Of a stretch of DNA of 64,000 bases, positions 18,248-26,304 are shown one piece after another. The notes below the pieces were generated by a model. It saw only the letters and a program-made list of their open reading frames with translations. It ran no database searches and had not been told where the DNA came from. How positions within the stretch are numbered: the stretch's first letter is position 1; each line of letters begins with the position of its first letter. This DNA comes from Halalkalibacter alkalisediminis (GTDB lineage: Bacteria; Bacillota; Bacilli; Bacillales; Bacillaceae_D): positions 33,289-97,288 of the forward strand of contig NZ_JAQQWT010000012.1 of assembly GCF_028610705.1 (NCBI RefSeq), given 5' to 3'. A program made the position numbers and the translations under genes.

Positions 18248-19216
18248 TTATGGATAAAGATGACATGCCACAAAATGATGATCCGCTATTCGTTTAAACG
18301 ATGGACGCTTGGTCTTACAAATATCTATACGTTCAGAACAACGGGTGTGAAAAGCACAACCTGTTGGTGGATTGGACGGACTTGGAACATCGCCTTCTAA
18401 AATGACACGCTCACTCTTATGATCGGGATCAGGTACAGGTACTGCTGAAAGGAGCGCTTTTGTATATGGATGCAACGGTTGATCATACAGCTCTTCTTTA
18501 CCTGCTAACTCGACCATACGCCCTAAATACATGACACCGACACGATCACTTATATGCTTGACCACACTTAAATCATGAGCAATAAAAAGATAAGTTAATT
18601 GAAATTCGTTTTTTAAATTCTCCATTAAGTTTAAAATTTGAGATTGAACGGAGACATCAAGAGCCGAAACCGGTTCGTCGCAAATAAGCAGTTTCGGATT
18701 GACTGCCAGCGCCCTCGCAATCCCAATTCGCTGCCGTTGTCCTCCACTAAATTGATGGGGATACCGAGAAGCATGATAGGCGTTTAATCCAACGATCTCA
18801 AGTAGCTCCTTCACCTTTTTCTTTCGCTCTTTTGCCGTTCCAATCCCATGAACTAGCAGTGGCTCACTTATTATTTTTCCAATCGAATGTCGCGGATTTA
18901 AAGAGGCATATGGGTCTTGAAAGATCATTTGCATATCACGCCGAAGTTTTCTCATGTCTTCTTCACTTACCTTCGTTACATCCTTCCCATCAAAAATAAC
19001 ACTGCCTTCTGTTGGTTCAATTAAGCGAAGAATTGTTTTTCCCGTCGTCGATTTCCCGCAACCACTCTCCCCTACAATTCCAAGGATTTCTCCTTCATAA
19101 ACCGTAAAAGAAACGTCATCAACCGCTTTAACCTCGCCTACTTTCTTACCAAAAATGCCACCTTTTAAATCAAAGTACTTCTTGAGATTTTTCACTTCAA
19201 GCAATAGCTTAGCCAA
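18248..19216 (-). CDS. Oligopeptide-type ABC transporter ATPase (DppF/OppF family)
   Basis: ABC ATPase of about 322 residues: Walker A GIVGESGCGKSTTGKTIL, Q-loop IFQDPYASLNPR, signature FSGGQRQRIGIARAL, Walker B LLICDEPVSALDVS and H-loop LFIAHD. The C-terminal peptide-transporter tail with cysteines (GCAFHTRCSERIDICKTK) is present, a possible iron-sulfur site. TTG start at 19216 chosen because AGGAGGGAGGG precedes it by seven bases; it overlaps the previous gene by a few bases. Confidence 0.94.
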   Translation of the reverse strand: MAKLLLEVKNLKKYFDLKGGIFGKKVGEVKAVDDVSFTVYEGEILGIVGESGCGKSTTGKTILRLIEPTEGSVIFDGKDVTKVSEEDMRKLRRDMQMIFQDPYASLNPRHSIGKIISEPLLVHGIGTAKERKKKVKELLEIVGLNAYHASRYPHQFSGGQRQRIGIARALAVNPKLLICDEPVSALDVSVQSQILNLMENLKNEFQLTYLFIAHDLSVVKHISDRVGVMYLGRMVELAGKEELYDQPLHPYTKALLSAVPVPDPDHKSERVILEGDVPSPSNPPTGCAFHTRCSERIDICKTKRPSFKRIADHHFVACHLYP

Positions 19217-20204
19217 CGTTTTGCCCTCCCTCCTCAGCATATAAGAAGCAACGACAGTGATGACCGTCCTTGATCGAAATTAATGCAGGATCTTCCTCAT
19301 AACATTTGGTCATCACCGATTCACAGCGTGCAGCAAAACGACAGCCCACCTTAATGGAACCAGGCTTTGGAACCTGACCAGGAATCGAGTAGAGCTGCTC
19401 TTCCTTTTGGTGAATTTTCGGTAAAGAGCGAATTAACCCTTTTGTATATGGATGTTCAGGTGCCTTTAAAATCGTACGCACATCTCCTTCTTCAACAACC
19501 TTTCCTGCATACATGACCACTACACGGTCACATATTTCAGCCACAACTCCTAAATCATGTGTAATCAGCATAATAGCTGTATCATTTTCCTTATTTAACG
19601 TTCTCATCAAATCCAATATCTGAGCTTGAATCGTTACATCTAGTGCCGTCGTCGGCTCATCCGCTATTAGCACTTCTGGGTCACAGGACATCGCAATGGC
19701 AATCATGACCCGTTGCCTCATTCCTCCAGATAACTGATGTGGATACTCATCCACAATTTGATCTGCCCGTGGAATCCCTACTTTATTAAGCATTTCAACA
19801 GCCCGCTCTTTCGCCTGTCTTTTACTTATCGAGTTGTGATTACGGATCGCTTCCATAATCTGGTCACCGATTGTAAACAAGGGATTTAACGAAGTCATAG
19901 GTTCTTGAAAAATCATCGCAATTTCATTTCCACGAATTTTTCTCATACGTTTTATAGAAGCCTGTGCCAAATCTTCTCCTTTAAAGAGAATTTGGCCGTC
20001 AACCACTTTCCCCGGTGGACTCGGAACAAGTTTCATGACCGATAGCGATGTTACACTTTTTCCACAGCCAGACTCGCCAACAATTCCAACTACTTCACCT
20101 TTATATACCTTAATACTGACACCATCCACAGCTGGGATTTCCCCCCCATCAGTAAAAAAATGAGTTCGTAAGTCTGCTAATTCCAATACAACATCTGCCA
20201 TCAT
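19209..20204 (-). CDS. Oligopeptide-type ABC transporter ATPase (DppD/OppD family)
   Basis: 331-residue ATPase and first gene of the importer operon: Walker A GIVGESGCGKSVTSLSVM near 40, signature LSGGMRQRVMIAIAMS near 155, Walker B VLIADEPTTALDVT, H-loop MLITHDLG, and the cysteine-bearing C-terminal tail CRFAARCESVMTKC. AAAGGAG precedes the ATG pair. Partner of the DppF-type ATPase whose start overlaps its stop. The 320-base gap upstream should hold the promoter; I could not define it. Confidence 0.94.
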   Translation of the reverse strand: MMADVVLELADLRTHFFTDGGEIPAVDGVSIKVYKGEVVGIVGESGCGKSVTSLSVMKLVPSPPGKVVDGQILFKGEDLAQASIKRMRKIRGNEIAMIFQEPMTSLNPLFTIGDQIMEAIRNHNSISKRQAKERAVEMLNKVGIPRADQIVDEYPHQLSGGMRQRVMIAIAMSCDPEVLIADEPTTALDVTIQAQILDLMRTLNKENDTAIMLITHDLGVVAEICDRVVVMYAGKVVEEGDVRTILKAPEHPYTKGLIRSLPKIHQKEEQLYSIPGQVPKPGSIKVGCRFAARCESVMTKCYEEDPALISIKDGHHCRCFLYAEEGGQNVG

Positions 20205-20475
20205 CTAGCTCCTTTCCTACTGTCAAAGGTGAATCACTTTATTCGAAAAGTTTTTTGTATTCTCTAGGGAAACATTTATATTTGTTGAAGTGTTTAAAAA
20301 TCGGGGGTAAACTGCTAGTCACACGCTGTCTTCCCACTGAATATATTAAATGTCCTTTAAGAATATTACATTTTTATATTTTTTTATTACAAATGTTCTT
20401 TTCAAGCAAACAGACTTACTTTGCTAATTTACTAATATACTGTTTTAACGCGTTCTCACATTACAAGAAAAAGAA

Positions 20476-20524
20476 AAAGGTGACTGCCTCTAATGCTTTA
20501 TCACATCAGAAGACAGTCACCTTT
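20476..20524 (-). terminator. Terminator of the VOC gene
   Basis: Minus-strand stem AAAGGTGACTG / CAGTCACCTTT with a 27-base loop and TTTTTCTTTTT after it. The 5-prime arm begins at the stop codon of 20527-20916. Its arms resemble the AAAGGTGCCTG arms in the eutH leader, a sequence style often repeated in Bacillus terminators. Confidence 0.7.
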
Positions 20525-20526
20525 TC

Positions 20527-20916
20527 CTATTTTCTATTCTCAAAAAACTCAATCCACTCTCCATCAGGTCCGTGAAAGAAAAAGTACCTTGTACCGTTAG
20601 GTAATGTCGTAATCTCCTTATCAATCAATTGTACGTCAAGGCCTCTAATTCGATTTACTTCCTCGTCTAGGTTATCCACCGTAATAGCAAAATGATGGAC
20701 CTTCCCTTCCGTAGGAAGTTGATCATTATACCCTTGTATTAATTCAAGTTCCGTTTCACCTTTCTGATCAAACCCTAAGAAAGCTAACTTAATCTCTCCA
20801 TTTGTATGAATAAGAGTATTTTTTAACTGCATACCTATGATATCCTCATAAAATCTAATTGAAGTTTCAAGATTTCTCACCATAACTCCAACATGTTCAA
20901 TTCGCTTTTTAGCCAT
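20527..20916 (-). CDS. VOC (glyoxalase I/bleomycin resistance-like) family protein
   Basis: 129 residues, one complete vicinal-oxygen-chelate domain made of two beta-alpha-beta-beta-beta modules. Module 1 starts RIEHVGVMVRNLETSIRFYEDIIGM with the first metal His; VHHFAITVDNLDEEVNRI starts module 2 with another; two Glu (ELELIQGY and DGEWIEFFE) complete the usual metal set. It resembles lactoylglutathione lyase-like proteins of unknown substrate in Bacillus. Monocistronic with its own terminator. Confidence 0.85.
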   Translation of the reverse strand: MAKKRIEHVGVMVRNLETSIRFYEDIIGMQLKNTLIHTNGEIKLAFLGFDQKGETELELIQGYNDQLPTEGKVHHFAITVDNLDEEVNRIRGLDVQLIDKEITTLPNGTRYFFFHGPDGEWIEFFENRK

Positions 20917-21066
20917 TTAAATCCCTCTCTCTATTTTACAAGTATGACTCTTATTTAGAGTTTCTTGCTTAGCCGTTATCGTTATGGTTCACACGATCCC
21001 CTCCTCTTCCACTTTATCATATAAAAAATATCCAGTTTGTTTGTTTGTTTGTTATAACTAATGAAC

Positions 21067-21105
21067 AGCAAAAGGATGAAATCTTTGAGATTTCATCCTT
21101 TTGCT
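21067..21105. terminator. Near-perfect hairpin after the NhaC gene
   Basis: Stem AGCAAAAGGATGAAATCT / AGATTTCATCCTTTTGCT around TTG, about 26 bases past the antiporter stop. Very stable and symmetric, so it could terminate either strand. Confidence 0.75.
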
Positions 21106-21130
21106 TTATTTCTTGTTTACATGCAATCCC

Positions 21131-22546
21131 TTAAAGAATGAACGTCACTGCTACGTAAAACACCGTCGTGATTCCCGCTGCAATCAGAGCCGGTTTCAAC
21201 TTATACTTGGCATATTCGATTACCGAGAGACCTAAAATTTTTGCGATTGTATTTGTATCATCACTTAAAGGTGAAGCAAATGCCCCAAACGACCCACTTG
21301 CAAATACCGCGCCAATGACTAATGGAAGAGACACGTCCCCTACAGTCGCCAGCGAGATTCCAAGAGGCATTAATATCCCCCACGTTCCCCAAGCCGATCC
21401 AATAAAATAGGAAACCGCCGCACCGAAAACAAAAATGAGAGGTGCGATGAACATCTGTGGGATCCAGCCAGAATGTGCTGTCACAAAGGCTGAGAATCCT
21501 AAGTCATCCGTAATTGACGAAAGCCCCCACACAATCGATAACAACAAGATAACAGACATTAATTCATTTCCACCCGCGACAAAACCTGAAATTAAATCCT
21601 CCAACTTAAACCGTTGAATCAGGTAAAAACCCATCGAAATTAACACGGTAATCAGGAGAGCGACGACCATTGCATCTAGAACCTCCGCTTCAAGAAAGGC
21701 TTCAAAAAAGTCAAAGCCCTGTACATGCCCATCCCACCAAGTTAAAAATAATGTGAAACCAATGACTAAAATCAATGGTAAAAGGAGGTTCATCGGTTTT
21801 ATTGGTAACTCCTTTGCCACACCAGGATGACAGTCATGCCAATCGTCCTCCCCTTCTACCGTCTCTTCATCCATTTGCATTGGTGCATCTGATTTCTTTT
21901 TGGCATGGTGGAAAAAGCTTAAATACACCCCTAACAGAATCGTGACAATCGAAAAAAAGTTAAATGGAATGCTTTGTATAAAAAGCGAGTAAGGATCTAG
22001 TTCGATACCTTGGTTTTCCGTTGCTATTTGAATAATAGAAACCATATAACCGACGAATGCTGTGGCAACAGGAATCAATACAATGAATGGAGTTGCCGTC
22101 GTTTCAATAACAAAGCCTAGCTCAGCCGTCGTCATTTTGACCTTCTTCAACAAGGCTCTCATAATAGGAGCAATGGTGACAAAGCGAAACGTTGGAGCAG
22201 CGAAGGTCCCAATCGTCGAAACATACGTTAAGATTAACGCTTGTTTCCTTGTTTGAATTTTTTCTGCGGCTTTTTCGACAAACCCCCTTATTCCCCCTGT
22301 CATCTTAATCATGCCAACGAGACCGGAAAAGGCATATAAAAAGACAATAATTTTTATATTATTTGTGTCAATGAGTGCTTGTACGACGTAGACAAACATC
22401 GCTTGAACACCACCCAAAATAGTAGGTTCCATTAAATAGGATCCAACCAGCAAGCCAAGAAAAAGTGCTGGGAGCACTTGTTTTGTATAGATCGCTACTG
22501 GGATTACCACTAAAAAAGGAAGTATTGAAAGCCAACTCGATTCCAT
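21131..22546 (-). CDS. Na+/H+ antiporter family protein (NhaC type)
   Basis: About 471 residues with eleven or twelve hydrophobic segments. Recognisable features are LVGMIKMTGGIRGFVEKAAEKI, TYVSTIGTFAAPTFRFVTIAPIM, IETTATPFIVLIPVATAFVGYM and near the end SYFIGSAWGTWGILMPLGI and FGAFASPLSDDTN. NhaC-type carriers exchange sodium or amino acids for protons, relevant to life at high pH or salt. Three ATGs compete; the third (22546) has the best-spaced site AGAGGTGAT. A central hydrophilic loop (KKKSDAPMQMDEETVEGEDDW) is cytoplasmic. Transported ion cannot be decided here. Confidence 0.85.
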   Translation of the reverse strand: MESSWLSILPFLVVIPVAIYTKQVLPALFLGLLVGSYLMEPTILGGVQAMFVYVVQALIDTNNIKIIVFLYAFSGLVGMIKMTGGIRGFVEKAAEKIQTRKQALILTYVSTIGTFAAPTFRFVTIAPIMRALLKKVKMTTAELGFVIETTATPFIVLIPVATAFVGYMVSIIQIATENQGIELDPYSLFIQSIPFNFFSIVTILLGVYLSFFHHAKKKSDAPMQMDEETVEGEDDWHDCHPGVAKELPIKPMNLLLPLILVIGFTLFLTWWDGHVQGFDFFEAFLEAEVLDAMVVALLITVLISMGFYLIQRFKLEDLISGFVAGGNELMSVILLLSIVWGLSSITDDLGFSAFVTAHSGWIPQMFIAPLIFVFGAAVSYFIGSAWGTWGILMPLGISLATVGDVSLPLVIGAVFASGSFGAFASPLSDDTNTIAKILGLSVIEYAKYKLKPALIAAGITTVFYVAVTFIL

Positions 22547-22752
22547 CTCCATCACCTCTGACTCTGTTAAATGTCATGTGATTATATCTTGTGATAGAGT
22601 TGGGATATTATACTGACCGTCATTTTAGGACATGTCAGTATAGAGAAATAGGGCTACCGCCCAAATCCCTTAAAACCTGGTCATTCGCCCACCCATTTCA
22701 CCCTTTTCTACATAGGTATAGGGTGTAGTCACTCAAAAAGGAGGAATTCTTC

Positions 22753-22839
22753 ATGAGTCATGTTACTGGAAGTAGCTTCACTTTAATTGTCGTATTATTC
22801 ATCCTACTTATTGTTGTAGGTTCAACGTATACATTTTAA
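22753..22839 (+). CDS. YjcZ-type small hydrophobic (sporulation-associated) protein
   Basis: 28 residues: MSHVTGSSFT then a single membrane segment LIVVLFILLIIVG ending STYTF. This is the look of the YjcZ family, whose members are short hydrophobic peptides annotated as sporulation proteins in Bacillus. AAGGAGG stands eight bases before the ATG and a clean terminator follows. A decayed second copy with conserved flanks is at 35010-35095. The upstream box CATAGGTATA, shared with that copy as CATAGATATA, may be a sporulation-sigma minus-10 region; that is a guess. Confidence 0.8.
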   Translation: MSHVTGSSFTLIVVLFILLIVVGSTYTF

Positions 22840-22849
22840 TACAATGGAG

Positions 22850-22873
22850 GGCAAGAGACATCCGTCTCTTGCC
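22850..22873 (+). terminator. Terminator of the YjcZ-type gene
   Basis: Perfect stem GGCAAGAGAC / GTCTCTTGCC with loop ATCC, 10 bases after the stop codon. The same stem follows the decayed copy at 35107-35130. Confidence 0.75.
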
Positions 22874-23112
22874 TTCACTGTTTCTCATGAACTCTTCTAG
22901 AATGAAAACCACTAGGATGATCCTTTCCGTTAAAAAAGATCAATCGTCCCAAACCTCTTAATAGCACTTCGACGCCCTGATCGAACACAAAACGAAATCA
23001 ACCCACAATATTCTGAAAAGAAATTCTATCTTTATTATAAAACAGTATTGATTTATAATAACTGTTATATTACAATGAGGGTAACAAAAAAAAACAAACG
23101 GAGGTATTTACT

Positions 23113-23247
23113 ATGACACCAACACCTGATTACTTTAGAAATATTGAACCGAAAACATGTACAGATTGCGGCAAAACGATCGATGAGATGCATGAATGTT
23201 ACTTGAACCAATGTGATCAATGCTTAAGACACGCGGATCACTTTTAA
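23113..23247 (+). CDS. YhfH-like small zinc-ribbon-like protein
   Basis: 44 residues with two cysteine pairs: CTDCGK near 16 and CDQC near 34, plus HECY between them. This fits the YhfH-like family of tiny Bacillus proteins of unknown function, and the Cys pairs suggest one bound zinc. GGAGGT lies before the ATG. A related gene follows 40 bases downstream in the same direction, sharing the ExKTC-DCG and QC-QCLRH blocks, so this is a tandem duplicate. Confidence 0.75.
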   Translation: MTPTPDYFRNIEPKTCTDCGKTIDEMHECYLNQCDQCLRHADHF

Positions 23248-23287
23248 GTTTCAATCGACTGTTATAAAACAGAATGGAGGGTTTATA

Positions 23288-23434
23288 ATGAAAAAGCATT
23301 TGACACCGCCAACTCGTACTCTTTTAACATTAGAGCCTAAAACCTGTCATGACTGTGGGGATCACATTGTAGAAATAAATGAATCCTGTTTCACTCAATG
23401 CGAACAATGCTTAAGACATGTTGAACATTCTTGA
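23288..23434 (+). CDS. YhfH-like small zinc-ribbon-like protein, second copy
   Basis: 48 residues, paralogue of 23113-23247. Shared blocks are EPKTC-DCG and QC-QCLRHxxH; the middle part has diverged and the N-terminus differs (KKHLTPPTRTLLTL). ATGGAGG precedes the ATG. Both genes are probably co-transcribed and end at the terminator 23446-23482. Function unknown; likely a small metal-binding protein. Confidence 0.72.
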   Translation: MKKHLTPPTRTLLTLEPKTCHDCGDHIVEINESCFTQCEQCLRHVEHS

Positions 23435-23445
23435 ATAAAAAGACT

Positions 23446-23482
23446 GACTCTACTTTGAGATCTTAAGTAGAGTCACTTTTTT
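23446..23482 (+). terminator. Terminator of the YhfH-like pair
   Basis: Stem GACTCTACTT / AAGTAGAGTC followed by ACTTTTTTG. Confidence 0.85.
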
Positions 23483-23727
23483 GTGGTTAAACGGAAACTC
23501 ATCTTCAAATCAGCAAAAAACGAGCGACTGTTACATATGAGCTATCCGTTTTTTGCTATACTTTTCCTTTACTATTTACGAATCTAAACACCCCTTACAA
23601 AAGAGGGATTTGAATACGTATAACCCAGATAAAACAAAGTAGAGGGTTTCATGCGGTTAATTACTAGTACATAACTTTATTTAAAAAGGGGAAAATATGG
23701 TTCAAGATGATCTAAAGGGTGGGTAAA

Positions 23728-24210
23728 ATGAAAAGTACAAATAAATATATATTTTGGATGACTGTGTTGCCGTGGCTGACAACTCCATTTATTGGATACA
23801 AGACATTTAAAAGATTTCTTCCAGGAGCTTTATTTATGTGTTTATATGTAATCGCTGAAGGTAGCGTGGCTGAAAAGAAAAAATGGTGGTGGTTCCCGTT
23901 CAACGTAAAACCAAATGTATTAGGTGAAATGCCGTTAATTTTTGGTCCCTTTTTCATTGGCTCACTTTGGACCTTAAAATATACGTATGGCAGCTTCCGG
24001 TTATATGTTTTAGTGAATCTCATCATTGACTCGCTTTTTACATACTTTGGACTCAATTGGTTTAAAAAGATCGGTTATGTTTCTCTTGTTAGATTTTCAA
24101 AGCCTCAGTTATCCCTTTTATTTTTAGTGAAATCGTTCGTCATGTATGGCTTTCAAGTCTTCTATGATAAATATGTCATTCGGAGACAACCTAGCGATAC
24201 CTTAAAATAG
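23728..24210 (+). CDS. Conserved membrane protein, unknown
   Basis: 160 residues with about four hydrophobic segments (FWMTVLPWLTTPFIGY, FLPGALFMCLYVIA, PLIFGPFFIGSLWTL, LYVLVNLIIDSLFTYF) and a basic C-terminus. I take the ATG at 23728, preceded by AAAGGGTGG; the in-frame GTG at 23719 lies inside that ribosome site. I do not recognise a named family; proteins of this look (WW-rich loop FPFNVKPN) occur as uncharacterised Bacillaceae membrane proteins. No operon partner. Confidence 0.7.
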   Translation: MKSTNKYIFWMTVLPWLTTPFIGYKTFKRFLPGALFMCLYVIAEGSVAEKKKWWWFPFNVKPNVLGEMPLIFGPFFIGSLWTLKYTYGSFRLYVLVNLIIDSLFTYFGLNWFKKIGYVSLVRFSKPQLSLLFLVKSFVMYGFQVFYDKYVIRRQPSDTLK

Positions 24211-24218
24211 TTCCTTGC

Positions 24219-24250
24219 TGAAATAGCGTGGGACTTCCCTCGCTATTTCA
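24219..24250 (+). terminator. Hairpin after the membrane protein gene
   Basis: Stem TGAAATAGCG / CGCTATTTCA with a 12-base loop, 8 bases after the stop. It lacks a T run, so its role as terminator is uncertain. Confidence 0.45.
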
Positions 24251-24317
24251 ATCGGATCATCCTCTAGTCTGACCTTCTCCCTAAACCAAGCACGTGGAAT
24301 ATAGCCAAATTCTTAGA

Positions 24318-24818
24318 TCAAAGCCCAAGCCTAAAAGCTTTCACAATGACCCCGTCATTGGCTGGTTCAAAATCATGATCAGGTAGGCGTTCAAAGCCGA
24401 TGCTACCATATAACTTAATTGCACTTTTCATAAAATCTGCCGTATGTAACCCGATCTCATCATAGCCTTTTGCTTTCGTCCGTTCAACACATTCCATTAT
24501 TAAAGCTCTAGCCACACCTTTCCCCCGTGCCTCAGGAGTAACAGCAAGTAAGCGAATTTCTGAATATTCGAGTTCATCTACTTTCCCTTCATAAGCGTCT
24601 GCTTTTGGTGGAAAAAGAGCAACGCTTCCTAGAATCATTCCATCTACTTCAGCTACTATCAACTCCACTCTGTCTTGCGTATCTGCTTCTGAAGAAATCG
24701 CCTGTTTTAGAACTTGCCAATGTTCTTTTGAGACGGCTAGTGCATGTTCGCTGTACGCAGCTATTCTTTTCGTGCGAATTTCATTCAATTCTTCCTGTAG
24801 AGCATCACGTATATTCAT
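24318..24818 (-). CDS. GNAT family N-acetyltransferase
   Basis: 166 residues with a complete GNAT fold: central IRLLAVTPEARGKGVARALIMECVERTKAKG is motif A with the acetyl-CoA pyrophosphate loop RGKGVA, and DFMKSAIKLYGSIGFERLPDHDF is the C-terminal motif B. It transfers acetyl from acetyl-CoA to an unknown amine. Start after AGGGAGTTTAGG. Stand-alone gene. Confidence 0.85.
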   Translation of the reverse strand: MNIRDALQEELNEIRTKRIAAYSEHALAVSKEHWQVLKQAISSEADTQDRVELIVAEVDGMILGSVALFPPKADAYEGKVDELEYSEIRLLAVTPEARGKGVARALIMECVERTKAKGYDEIGLHTADFMKSAIKLYGSIGFERLPDHDFEPANDGVIVKAFRLGL

Positions 24819-24922
24819 TTGTTCCTAAACTCCCTTCATTTATTAATAATTCCCTTCTTGCTTACTAAGCAAGGGACGATTATGTTCAGAGCACAGATAA
24901 ATTGAACCTTTAGGGAGTATTT

Positions 24923-25314
24923 TCACTCTCCGTTATTTTGAAAAACAGTGATTGACGTAAGGTAGTGCTTTTTAATTGCGTCAAAGTCCGTTGTGTCTCT
25001 AAAACCTACTGTTTGATATAAATCACATCCTAAAGACCACGTAGTTTGCGAACCATCACTGAACGGCGTGCCCACAGAAAACTGCCGTCCATAACTGACG
25101 GTAGCGACCTTTTTCTTTTAGTCATTCACCAGGTTGATTACCAAAAGGTGCCGTGAAACGAATCGTTTGACGATGAAAGGATCGTCTTTTTAACTCATTG
25201 GTCATTTCGGTTGTTTCATCTATAATTTGACAACTAGCTTTCTAACTCACTTTGCGTCATGGAAAACATCGCCTTTTGTTGACCTTCAATAATTAGATCT
25301 CTGCTCCAGTCATA
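24923..25314 (-). pseudogene. Decayed gene of unknown family
   Basis: Minus-strand translation gives coherent pieces that jump frame: YDWSRDLIIEGQQKAMFSM, then ETTEMTNELKRRSFHRQTI and RFTAPFGNQPGE before a stop, then LKEKGRYRQLWTAVFCG, and finally DGSQTTWSLGCDLYQTVGF and RDTTDFDAIKKHY. At least two frameshifts and one stop break it. The pieces are protein-like and in the right order, so this is a relic. I cannot name the family. It opens a run of damaged genes that continues to 27684. Confidence 0.6.
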
Positions 25315-25510
25315 ATTCTAATTCTATTCTTTAAATATAGCTGTTATAGTTATCAACTCTTGCAACTTTCTTAATATGATAATGATCAAACATATAGGTG
25401 AGACTTATTGGAATAGTAATGGAACTCTTGTTTTCTGTCAATCAATATAACTTCATCATTTTTCCGTGTTGGAAAAAAGCACAAAAGTGGTCAAAACAAT
25501 GGAAAATCGC

Positions 25511-25516
25511 TATACT
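25511..25516 (+). promoter_or_regulatory. Likely promoter of the FrnE-like gene
   Basis: TATACT with TGGTCA 17 bases upstream (25488-25493), about 35 bases before the ATG at 25549. Minus-35 is a partial match. Confidence 0.5.
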
Positions 25517-25548
25517 ATGTGGGAATTGAATTAATGGAGGTAGATACG

Positions 25549-26244
25549 ATGTTGTTCATTGAAATGTGGACGGACTTTGCTTGACCATTTTGCTATATTG
25601 GCAAAAAGCGTCTGGAGGACGCTATTGGGAACCTAGAACATCCCGTTAAAGTTGTGTATCGATCTTTTGAGCTAGATCCGACAGTTGAACGAGATGTACC
25701 ATATAATATTTATGAAAAATTAGCTTCTAAATATGGAATGAGCCTAGACCAAGCGAAGGCCAATTGTCAGAACATGGTACGAATCGCTCAAGATGCTGGT
25801 CTAGAATTCCACTTAGATACGTTAGTTTTAACAAATACCTTTGATGCGCATCGCTTAGCAAAGTTTGCAGGCGACCAAGGTTTAATGCAAGAAATGACTG
25901 ACCGATTATTACGTGCTTACTACACCGAATCCAAACATATCGGTGATCATTCCACGTTAATTGATTTAGCTGAAGAAGTTGGCTTAAATCGTGAGGCCGT
26001 CATTACCATGCTCGCAAGCAATAAAATGAGTAATGAAGTGCGTGCAGATGAACAGGAAGCTCAAGAACTAGGCATCCGTAGCGTTCCATTTTTCCTTGTG
26101 AACAGAAAGTACGCGATCACTGGAGCACAACAAACGGAAACGTTTGTCAATTCTCTGAATCAAATCATTGAACAAGGTGGGCCTTTTGCGGATCCAACTG
26201 GTCTAACTTGCGATGATAATGGTTGCGAAATCCCTAAAAAATAA
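25549..26244 (+). CDS. FrnE/DsbA-like thiol-disulfide oxidoreductase with in-frame TGA at the active-site Cys (candidate selenoprotein)
   Basis: Thioredoxin-fold protein of the FrnE/DsbA type, 231 codons. It begins MLFIEMWTDFA, then TGA (25582-25584, codon 12), then PFCYIGKKRLEDA. The family has CPFC (CxxC) here, so TGA replaces the first catalytic cysteine exactly, giving UPFC if read as selenocysteine. The rest of the frame is intact: VYRSFELDP near 36, VLTNTFDAHRLAKFA, and the cis-Pro region GIRSVPFFLVNRKYAITGAQ. TGGAGG precedes the ATG. A SECIS-like hairpin starts 22 bases past the TGA. Alternatives: nonsense mutation or sequencing error; neighbours are damaged genes. Without readthrough the product would be 11 residues, or a restart at the GTG 25654 would lack the active site. 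Confidence 0.75.
25607..25623 (+). promoter_or_regulatory. Bacterial SECIS-like stem-loop
   Basis: AGCGTC-TGGAG-GACGCT: a perfect 6-bp stem with a five-base loop whose second and third bases are G. The loop G lies about 30 bases after the TGA. Known bacterial SECIS elements have a short stem, a small apical loop with G in its first two positions, and lie roughly 16-37 bases from the UGA. All three conditions are met. The stem is within the coding frame (KRLEDA region), as required in bacteria. Confidence 0.6.
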
Positions 26245-26248
26245 ACGA

Positions 26249-26286
26249 AGCCGGTGACTTGGTCATGTAAGACACCGGCTTTTTTA
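26249..26286 (+). terminator. Terminator of the FrnE-like gene
   Basis: Stem AGCCGGTG / CACCGGCT with 16-base loop and TTTTT, five bases after the stop codon. Confidence 0.9.
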
Positions 26287-26304
26287 CTTTGTAAAAGGCT
26301 CAGA

